Shown: piece by piece, positions 1-5,920 of the stretch
Numbering within the stretch: the first letter of the stretch is position 1
Layout of the letters: each line of letters begins with the position of its first letter
NCBI GenBank assembly: GCA_030837825.1
Contig: JAUQYB010000005.1
Location: 1-26,137 of the forward strand
Direction: 5' to 3'
Source of the DNA: Albidovulum sp.
GTDB taxonomy: Bacteria > Pseudomonadota > Alphaproteobacteria > Rhodobacterales > Rhodobacteraceae
DNA length: 26,137 bases
Position numbers and translations under genes: made by a program
The notes under the pieces: generated by a model
Told to the model about the DNA's origin: nothing
Databases searched by the model: none
Seen by the model: only the letters and a program-made list of their open reading frames with translations

Positions 1-2
1 AT

Positions 3-113
3 GCCTCGGTCATCGCCTCCGACACCGTCTTCGACTTCGGCGGCGGCAACACCGTCACGCTCGCGGGATGGGCTCTGCCAGCTTCGCTTGGCGACGACAT
101 TGCCTTCATCTAG
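3..113 (+). CDS. C-terminal end of an RTX/haemolysin-type calcium-binding protein (partial)
   Basis: Reading frame 3 is open from the window edge to a TAG at 111-113 and gives 36 residues ending in DDIAFI. The stretch DTVFDFGGGNTVTLAG, followed by a short segment and a terminal acidic-hydrophobic end, is the usual way RTX-type (glycine/aspartate-rich, Ca2+-binding, type I secreted) proteins finish in Rhodobacteraceae. The repeats themselves lie outside the window, so the family is inferred from the tail only. The gene converges on the polysaccharide block, with 48 bp between the stop codons. It could equally be another secreted protein sharing this C-terminal secretion-signal type. Confidence 0.5.
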   Translation, partial: ASVIASDTVFDFGGGNTVTLAGWALPASLGDDIAFI

Positions 114-161
114 CGCAGCGCGCGCGTCGCGGCGGGGTCGCGCGGGCGCCGATCCCAGGCC

Positions 162-2069
162 CTATTCGGCGATAAGCACACCAAAGGCGCCGGCGCTCCG
201 GGTCCGCGTCTTGTGTCCCGGCGCCGGGCTGTAGCCGACCCAACGCCTCAGCGCGGTACCGATCACAGCCTCCTCGTCGGCCTCCACCGCCTCCCTCAGG
301 TCGCGCAGCGCGGCGGCGAGTTCAAGCTCGGACAGCTTCGGCTCGATCACCGAGATGATCTTCGGATGCACCATCTTCCGCGGCCCGTCGCCGATCAGCA
401 GTTCCTCGTGCAGCTTCTCGCCCGGCCTGAGGCCGGTCGTCACGATCTCGATATCGCCATCGGGATTGGCGTGGTCGCGCACAGTATAGCCGGAGGCCTC
501 GATCACCCGCCGGGCGAGATCGCGGATCCTGACCGGCTCGCCCATGTCGAGCACGAAGACCTCGCCGCCCCGGGCGAGGCTGCCCGCGATCAGCACGAGC
601 CGCGCGGCTTCCTGGATCGTCATGAAGTAGCGGCTGATCGCCTCGTGGGTCAGCGTCACCGGGCCGCCGGCGGCGATCTGCTCCTGAAAGAGCGGGATGA
701 CCGAGCCCGAGGAGCCAAGGACGTTGCCGAAGCGCACGATCGAGAAGATGGTGCGGCCGGGCTGGGCCGCCTGTCCCTGGACGATCAGCTCGGCCATGCG
801 CTTGGTCGCGCCCATCACGCTGGCCGGCCGCACCGCCTTGTCGGACGAGACGAGGACGAAGCGCCGCACGCACGCCGCGCGCACCTTCTGCACCAGCACC
901 TGGGTGGCCAGCGCGTTGTTCACGACGCCCGCCCGGGCATTGCCTTCGACCAGCGGCACGTGCTTGTAGGCGGCCGCGTGGAGCACCGCGTCGACGGCGT
1001 GATCCTTCAGCACCCGCTCCACCAGCACCCCGTCGCCGGCCGATCCGAGGACCGACACAAGCTCGATCCCGAGCCCCTCGGTCAGGACACGCAGCTCCAT
1101 GCCTGCGGTGTATAGGGCGACCTCGCTCAGTTCGAACATAACGAGCTTGCGCGGCCGGCAAGCCACGACCTGGCGGCAGAGCTCCAGCCCGATCGACCCG
1201 CCCGCCCCGGTCACCATCACCGCACCGCCGCGGTAGCCATCGCAGCCGTCGGCCAGTTCCGTGTGCAGGCCCTTGCGGTTGAGAAGCGCCGAGGGCGGCG
1301 CGGGTTCGAGTTTGTCGACGAGCGCCTCGTCGCCGATCAACTGGGCGAAGGAAGGCAGCGTCTGCACCTCGAGCCCGAGCCGCGCGAGGCGGCGCGACAG
1401 CAGGCTCTGCTTGTGGACCGAAAGCGAGGGCATCGCCAGAAGGACGCGCCGGACGTTGTATTGTTCGATGACGCGCGGAAGATGGGGGCCGGAAAAGACC
1501 GGCAGGCCCGCCACGATCAGGCCGCGGAGCGTCGCATTGTCGTCGACGAAGGCGACGGGCAGGATGTCGGCGCGGCTTCGCAGCGCGGCGGCCAGCGCCA
1601 TGCCGGTGCGCCCGGCGCCGTAGATCAGCACCCGCGTCACCTCGGCGCTCTGCCGGTAGATCGCCAGGAGGACATGCAGAAGCGCGATCCGTCCGCCGGC
1701 CGCGAGCGAAAGAAACACCAGCCCGAAGATGACATGAAATCCCGCGGGCAGCCCGAGCGCGCCGAGCGCCGCCAGCGTCGCGCTCGCCACCGCCAGGATG
1801 GCCGCGAAGAGCGCGGTCCGCTCGGCCGCGGCGAGATCGTAGTGCTTCAGCCGGACATCGGCGGTTCCGAGCACGAGAGACAGGCCGAGTGCCACGGCCA
1901 TCAGCGGCGGCACCAGCGGCCAGTTGTTCGCGAGGATCGCTGCGGGGCGCAGCGTCGAGAACTGGATCATGGTCGAGACGGTGAAGGCCAGCACGACGCA
2001 GGACAGGTCGAGCAGAAGCAGCACCAGCCGCTTCTGCCGCCGCGTCATCGTCAGAACGAACTTCACCAT
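162..2069 (-). CDS. Membrane-bound nucleoside-diphosphate-sugar 4,6-dehydratase/epimerase, CapD/WbpM/FlaA1 family
   Basis: This 635-residue protein is expected to convert UDP-GlcNAc-type sugars to 4-keto-6-deoxy intermediates for surface polysaccharide or glycan synthesis at the cytoplasmic face of the inner membrane. The N-terminus has about four hydrophobic segments, followed by a CoA-binding-like Rossmann domain (LIYGAGRTGMA) and a second, catalytic SDR domain (VTGAGGSIGLELCRQ). The sequence SSDKAVRPASVMGATKR shows the MxxxK catalytic variant typical of WbpM/PglF rather than YxxxK. Length matches the long membrane class. The longest frame starts at 2108 without a Shine-Dalgarno; the ATG at 2067-2069 has GAAGGG 10 nt upstream and is preferred. 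It lies downstream of the sugar transferase after a 185-bp gap holding its own candidate promoter. The family is clear; the exact substrate is not. Confidence 0.93.
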   Translation of the reverse strand: MVKFVLTMTRRQKRLVLLLLDLSCVVLAFTVSTMIQFSTLRPAAILANNWPLVPPLMAVALGLSLVLGTADVRLKHYDLAAAERTALFAAILAVASATLAALGALGLPAGFHVIFGLVFLSLAAGGRIALLHVLLAIYRQSAEVTRVLIYGAGRTGMALAAALRSRADILPVAFVDDNATLRGLIVAGLPVFSGPHLPRVIEQYNVRRVLLAMPSLSVHKQSLLSRRLARLGLEVQTLPSFAQLIGDEALVDKLEPAPPSALLNRKGLHTELADGCDGYRGGAVMVTGAGGSIGLELCRQVVACRPRKLVMFELSEVALYTAGMELRVLTEGLGIELVSVLGSAGDGVLVERVLKDHAVDAVLHAAAYKHVPLVEGNARAGVVNNALATQVLVQKVRAACVRRFVLVSSDKAVRPASVMGATKRMAELIVQGQAAQPGRTIFSIVRFGNVLGSSGSVIPLFQEQIAAGGPVTLTHEAISRYFMTIQEAARLVLIAGSLARGGEVFVLDMGEPVRIRDLARRVIEASGYTVRDHANPDGDIEIVTTGLRPGEKLHEELLIGDGPRKMVHPKIISVIEPKLSELELAAALRDLREAVEADEEAVIGTALRRWVGYSPAPGHKTRTRSAGAFGVLIAE

Positions 2070-2161
2070 CCTGTGGGTGCCCTTCGCATGCCCGCCGTCT
2101 TCCGGCATTCTGGGGGGCGCTGGAGGGCGCCGGGCCAGCCGGTTTGTTTTTCTTCCGTGAT

Positions 2162-2190
2162 CTTATCGGGTGCATCCGCAGCTATCGCAA
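2162..2190 (-). promoter_or_regulatory. Candidate sigma70-type promoter for the CapD-like gene
   Basis: On the minus strand TTGCGA (2185-2190) and GATAAG (2162-2167) are separated by 17 nt, 4/6 matches each to TTGACA and TATAAT. The site lies in a locally AT-richer gap upstream of the start codon, giving a leader of roughly 85 nt. It was found by eye only. Confidence 0.35.
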
Positions 2191-2254
2191 CACCTTATGC
2201 GGGACCCGCCGCGAATCGGCATGGAATCAGCGGAAAACGACCGGTTTCAACGCC

Positions 2255-2866
2255 TCAGCCGCGGCGCACGACCCCCCTGAGCGTGCGCAGGAGGATCCAC
2301 AGATCGAGACACAGCGACTGGCGGCGCTGATAGATCAGGTCAAGCCGGGCCTTGCGCGGGATGCAGCGCCGCAGATAGACGCGATTCGTCTCTTCCGGAG
2401 TCGCGCATTGCGCGAGAAGCCGCTCCTCGTGACGGTGGAAGACGAGCGTGGCGAGGCCGGTGACGCCTGGGCGCGAGCGCAGCACCGCGGCATAGGTTTC
2501 CGGGCAGGCCTCGACATAGCGGCGCAGCGGCGGGCGCGGGCCGACGAAGCTCATGTCGCCTTTCAGGATGTTGAAAAGCTGCGGCAATTCGTCAAGCCGC
2601 GTCCGGCGCAGGAAACCACCCGCCGGGGTGATCCGGGCCGCCTTGTCGCCGCCCGAAACCCCGCTGTCGTATCCGGCCTCTCGCATGGTGCGGAACTTCC
2701 ACAGGGTGAAGCCGTGGTCGGGGTCGCGCATCCGTTCGGCGCCGTAGAGGATCGGCCGGCCCTGCGCCAGCGCCAGCCAGACCGTCACGCCGGCCATGAC
2801 GAGCCCGAGCGGCACGAGGAGGAGGAGCGCGAGGCCGATGTCGAAGAGCCGCTTGCCGGGAGTCAT
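2255..2866 (-). CDS. Sugar transferase: small monotopic phosphoglycosyl transferase (PglC/WcaJ catalytic domain)
   Basis: The 203-residue protein corresponds to the bare catalytic domain of the bacterial sugar transferase family, which moves a phospho-sugar from a UDP-sugar to undecaprenyl phosphate as the first membrane step of polysaccharide or glycan assembly. After KRLFDIG comes one hydrophobic re-entrant helix (residues about 8-32), then WKFRTM, the catalytic Asp-Glu pair in TRLDELPQLFN, and FVGPRPP, all hallmark motifs. Its start codon overlaps the stop codon of the upstream epimerase in an ATGA arrangement, so the two are almost certainly translated together. The dehydratase gene follows downstream. 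The sugar handled cannot be read from the sequence. Confidence 0.93.
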   Translation of the reverse strand: MTPGKRLFDIGLALLLLVPLGLVMAGVTVWLALAQGRPILYGAERMRDPDHGFTLWKFRTMREAGYDSGVSGGDKAARITPAGGFLRRTRLDELPQLFNILKGDMSFVGPRPPLRRYVEACPETYAAVLRSRPGVTGLATLVFHRHEERLLAQCATPEETNRVYLRRCIPRKARLDLIYQRRQSLCLDLWILLRTLRGVVRRG

Positions 2867-3738
2867 GGCGCCCCCGCCAGCGTGGCGCGAAGGTCCGCGA
2901 CGATGGAAGCCGCATCGGCCGGGGGCAGCGGACCGCAGATCGCCGCAAGCCGGGTGACGTCAAGCCGGACGACCGGCAACGCCGTGGCCGGCGCCGGGCG
3001 TGCCGCCCAGTCGCGCCCCGCGGCGGCCAGAAGCGCCTCCATCGCCACCGCGCCGTCAAGCGCCACGTTCAGCACCTCGGGCAGCGGCCCACCCTGTCGG
3101 GCATGGGCGAAAAGCCGCGACAGGATGCCGGCCAGCGCCATCGGGCCAAGATAGCTCCGCCGCGGGCCGCTGCCGTCGGGAAAGATGTCCAGCATCTGCG
3201 GGCCCGGGCCAGGCGCCGCCGCCAGAAGCGCATCGGCCCCGGCGACATTGGCGATCCTGAGAAGGCTCAGCCGCGGTCCGCCGGGATTCGCCGCCGCCCA
3301 GGCCAGCGCCGCCGCCTCCATCGCGGCCTTGGCGCGGCCGTAGCCGGTCAGCGGCGCGGGCGCGTCGGTCTCACGCGCGAAGGGCGCGTTGCCGTAGACC
3401 GATGCGCTCGACGCAAGGAAGACATGGGCCACGCCCGCCTCCCGCGCGGCCCGAAGGGCCGCCAGCGCGAGGGGCGCATGATGGGCATCGTCACGCGCAG
3501 AACCGCCCACCCGCCCCGCGAGGTTGAGGATCACCGACGCCCCGGCGGCGGCCCCGGCATAGGCTGGCGGATTGCCCAGCGGATCGAACCGCGGCCCGGC
3601 ACTCTCGCCGGTCCGGCGCTGCCAGACGAGTCCCCCCTGCCCCAGCCGCGCCCAGGCCCGGCCGAGAAGCCCGCCCAGCCGGCCGGTTCCGCCGACCACC
3701 AGCACGTTTCCCTCGCCGCCCTCGCCCATGAACCGCAT
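2863..3738 (-). CDS. NAD-dependent epimerase/dehydratase (SDR) of polysaccharide block
   Basis: This is a 291-residue extended short-chain dehydrogenase-like protein. The nucleotide-binding motif VVGGTGRLGG lies at about residues 14-23, an SSASVYGN segment in the middle, and the catalytic YGRAK (YxxxK) further on, so the active site looks complete. It is probably a nucleotide-sugar epimerase, 4-ketoreductase or dehydratase acting with the overlapping sugar transferase. Two in-frame ATG codons (3736-3738 and 3727-3729) could start it; the first was taken, with no strong Shine-Dalgarno for either. A perfect palindrome occupies the expected ribosome-binding region. It is divergent from the aminotransferase gene. 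Confidence 0.88.
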   Translation of the reverse strand: MRFMGEGGEGNVLVVGGTGRLGGLLGRAWARLGQGGLVWQRRTGESAGPRFDPLGNPPAYAGAAAGASVILNLAGRVGGSARDDAHHAPLALAALRAAREAGVAHVFLASSASVYGNAPFARETDAPAPLTGYGRAKAAMEAAALAWAAANPGGPRLSLLRIANVAGADALLAAAPGPGPQMLDIFPDGSGPRRSYLGPMALAGILSRLFAHARQGGPLPEVLNVALDGAVAMEALLAAAGRDWAARPAPATALPVVRLDVTRLAAICGPLPPADAASIVADLRATLAGAP

Positions 3739-3744
3739 CCCGGC

Positions 3745-3759
3745 GCGCCACAGTGGCGC
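3745..3759. promoter_or_regulatory. Perfect 15-bp palindrome just upstream of the epimerase start
   Basis: GCGCCAC-A-GTGGCGC has two 7-bp arms around a single A. It ends 6 nt before the epimerase start codon, where the Shine-Dalgarno would be. In RNA the 1-nt loop would force some opening, so a protein operator is as likely as a hairpin. The function is unproven. Confidence 0.4.
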
Positions 3760-3919
3760 AGCGCAACCGGCTTAGCATTCCGCGGCGGGCGGCGAAACCG
3801 CCGACCGGGAACCGCCCGGCGGACGCGGACGGGGCGCGGGTTGTTCCCGGCCGGAAACTTCACCATGATGCCGCCCGGTCCGGCCCGCGCCGGGCGCAGG
3901 CCGCAAGGAGGGACGCGAC

Positions 3920-4783
3920 ATGGCCACCGGCAGGAACATCCGCACCTGGTTCGAGGGGCGCTGGCACGAGGGCGACGTGGCGGTGATGCGCGCGGCCGAT
4001 CATGGCAGCTGGCTCGGCACTACGGTCTTCGACGGCGCGCGCTGGTTCGAGGGCGTGGCCCCCGACCTCGACCGCCACATGGCGCGCGTGAACCGGTCGG
4101 CCGAGGCGCTGATGATCACGCCGACGATGACGGCCGAGGCGATGGTGGAGATCGCCCGGGAGGGCCTCGCGACCTATCCAAAGGGGGCGGCCGTCTACAT
4201 CCGGCCGATGTACTGGGCGCTTGACGGCGACGCGACCGGGGTCGTGCCGGAGCCGGGCGGAACCGGCTTCGCGCTCTGCCTCGAGGAGATTCCGATGGCG
4301 CCCGAGGGGGCGACGACGACGCTCACCACGACGCGGTTCCGCCGGCCGGTGATCGAATCTTCGCTGACCAACGCCAAGGCCGGGTGCCTCTATCCCAACA
4401 ACGCCCGGATGCTGGCGGAGGCGCGAACGAAGGGCTACGCCAACGCGCTCGTTGCCGACGCGCTCGGCAACGTCGCGGAAACCGCCACGGCGAACGTCTT
4501 CATGGTGAAGGACGGCGAGCTGTTCACCCCGATCGCCAACGGCACCTTCCTGTCGGGCATCACCCGCGCCCGGCACATCGCCAACGCCCGCGCCGACGGG
4601 ATGGCGGTGCACGAAGCGGTCCTCGGCTTCGACGATTTCCGCACCGCCGACGAGGTGTTCCTGTCGGGCAACTTCTCCAAGGTCACGCCGGTGGTCGAAT
4701 TCGACGGCACCCACTACCAGCACGGGCCGGTCACCAGGCGGATGCGCGAGCTTTACTGGGACTGGGCGCATTCCGGATCATGA
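3920..4783 (+). CDS. Branched-chain amino acid aminotransferase (PLP fold-type IV)
   Basis: The 287-residue protein is a class IV aminotransferase, expected to interconvert branched-chain amino acids and their 2-oxo acids with glutamate/2-oxoglutarate using PLP in the cytoplasm. The PLP-binding lysine is in NAKAGCLYPNNAR (Lys153); the conserved Glu of the VAETATANVF segment (Glu187) and the substrate/phosphate-binding NGTFLSGITRARHI motif follow. Length is normal for IlvE-type enzymes. The start has a strong Shine-Dalgarno, AAGGAGGG at 3905-3912, seven nt upstream. It stands alone on the plus strand, divergent from the polysaccharide genes. D-amino acid aminotransferase or aminodeoxychorismate lyase share the fold, but overall resemblance to rhodobacterial IlvE-like proteins makes these less likely. 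Confidence 0.9.
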   Translation: MATGRNIRTWFEGRWHEGDVAVMRAADHGSWLGTTVFDGARWFEGVAPDLDRHMARVNRSAEALMITPTMTAEAMVEIAREGLATYPKGAAVYIRPMYWALDGDATGVVPEPGGTGFALCLEEIPMAPEGATTTLTTTRFRRPVIESSLTNAKAGCLYPNNARMLAEARTKGYANALVADALGNVAETATANVFMVKDGELFTPIANGTFLSGITRARHIANARADGMAVHEAVLGFDDFRTADEVFLSGNFSKVTPVVEFDGTHYQHGPVTRRMRELYWDWAHSGS

Positions 4784-4803
4784 GCGGCGGGATTGCCTGA
4801 TCG

Positions 4804-4827
4804 TGCGCGAGCGGCGATGATCGCGCA
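4804..4827. promoter_or_regulatory. Inverted repeat between aminotransferase and universal stress protein genes
   Basis: TGCGCGA (4804-4810) and TCGCGCA (4821-4827) form a perfect 7-bp stem with a 10-nt loop. It lies 20 nt after the aminotransferase stop and just upstream of the universal stress protein ribosome binding site. There is no U-tract, so it is a weak terminator candidate or a control site. Confidence 0.3.
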
Positions 4828-4845
4828 ACCTGACGGGGGAGTACC

Positions 4846-5301
4846 ATGCGCAAGTTCCTGGTCGTTCTCGACGACAGCCGCGAATGCCTGAACGCGATGC
4901 GGTTCGCCGCACTCCGCGCCGCCCATACCGGCGCCGGCGTCACGATCCTTTCGGTGATCCCGCCCGAGGAGTTCCAGCACTGGATCGGCGTGGCCGACAT
5001 CATGCGCGCCGAGGCGCGCGAGCGGATCGAGGCGCATTTCGAGGTCTTCGCCAAATGGATGCGCGACCGGCAGGGGATCGAGCCGGAGCTTGTGATCCGC
5101 GAGGGCGAGCCGGTGACCGAGATCCTCGCGTTGATCCGTGAAAACCCCCAGATCGGCGTGCTCGTCCTCGGCGCGGGGACCGACAAGTCGGGGCCCGGGC
5201 CGCTGGTCACGCAGCTTTCGAAGACCTCGGGCAACCTGCCGATCCCGATCACCATCGTTCCGGGCGAATTGTCGAAGGAGCGGCTCGAGGCGATCACCTG
5301 A
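4846..5301 (+). CDS. Universal stress protein (UspA family)
   Basis: This is a single 151-residue Usp domain of normal length. The N-terminal strand MRKFLVVLDDS, the alternating helix/strand pattern and the C-terminal IPITIVPG strand fit the family. The ATP-binding loop region (VLGAGTDKSGPGPLVTQLSK, residues about 108-127) is glycine-rich but does not match the textbook G2xG9xG(S/T) spacing exactly, so nucleotide binding is uncertain. A Shine-Dalgarno GGGGAG precedes the ATG. It follows the aminotransferase by 62 bp and converges on ogt. The physiological role cannot be told from sequence. Confidence 0.92.
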   Translation: MRKFLVVLDDSRECLNAMRFAALRAAHTGAGVTILSVIPPEEFQHWIGVADIMRAEARERIEAHFEVFAKWMRDRQGIEPELVIREGEPVTEILALIRENPQIGVLVLGAGTDKSGPGPLVTQLSKTSGNLPIPITIVPGELSKERLEAIT

Positions 5302-5351
5302 CGGCAGAGGCCCCGCATCGGGCGGCGTCGCGGCGGCGGGAAGGTCGCGGC

Positions 5352-5408
5352 GGGGGGGGCCGTCTGCCCCCCCGGGCCCCCCCGAGGGTATTTCGGCAAC
5401 GAAGAAGC
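5352..5408 (-). repeat. 3'-end repeat element, copy A (after ogt)
   Basis: Read on the minus strand, this begins directly after the ogt stop codon with CTTCTTCGTTGCCGAAATAC, continues with a run of G, and ends in a hairpin of seven G, CAGACGG and seven C. The same order of blocks occurs after truA (copy B). It lies between the convergent universal stress protein and ogt genes and could terminate or stabilise either transcript. The similarity between the copies is visible directly; the function is inferred. Confidence 0.7.
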
Positions 5409-5858
5409 TCAGATGAGAAGCGAGGCCGCGCCTTCATGCCTGAGGAGCGCGACCTTGGTCTCCACACCCCCCGGGGCGGAGAAGCCGCCGAGGCCGGTGG
5501 CGCCGAGGATGCGGTGGCAGGGAACGATGACCGGAACCGGGTTGGCGCCACAGGCCTGGCCGATCGCCTGCGCCGGCACGCCGAGGGCGCGGGCCAGATC
5601 GCCGTAGCTGCGGGTCTCGCCGAAGGGGATGGCGCACATCGCCCGCATCACCTCGCCCTGAAGGCCGGGCAGGAAGGCCACCGGCAGGTCGAAGTCGCGG
5701 CGGGTGCCGGCGAAATACTCGGCGAGCTGCCGTGCCGCCTCGGCCAGGAGGGGGCTGGCGTCGTGGGCCGCCCCGCCCCAGCGGAGCGACACGATCCGCC
5801 CCTCGTCCTCGACAAGGGTCAGGGGGCCGAACGGGCTTGGCACGGTCATCTCGGGCAT
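5409..5858 (-). CDS. ogt: Methylated-DNA--[protein]-cysteine S-methyltransferase (O6-alkylguanine repair)
   Basis: The 149-residue protein transfers the alkyl group from O6-methylguanine in DNA to its own cysteine, a suicide repair reaction. The defining active-site motif PCHRI is present in VIVPCHRILGATGLGGFS (Cys114), followed by the conserved Gly-rich segment; IPFGETRSYGDLA is the helix-turn-helix DNA-binding part. The length fits the Ogt class, without the N-terminal Ada domain. The first ATG is used; a second at codon 4 is possible and neither has a strong Shine-Dalgarno. The 3' end abuts repeat copy A. The gene lies downstream of ileS on the same strand, 62 bp apart. Confidence 0.95.
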   Translation of the reverse strand: MPEMTVPSPFGPLTLVEDEGRIVSLRWGGAAHDASPLLAEAARQLAEYFAGTRRDFDLPVAFLPGLQGEVMRAMCAIPFGETRSYGDLARALGVPAQAIGQACGANPVPVIVPCHRILGATGLGGFSAPGGVETKVALLRHEGAASLLI

Positions 5859-5920
5859 GGCCGGATGCTGCGCCCCGCCGGCCCCGTCCGCAACCCGTTT
5901 CCTGCGCCTTCACGCCCGGC

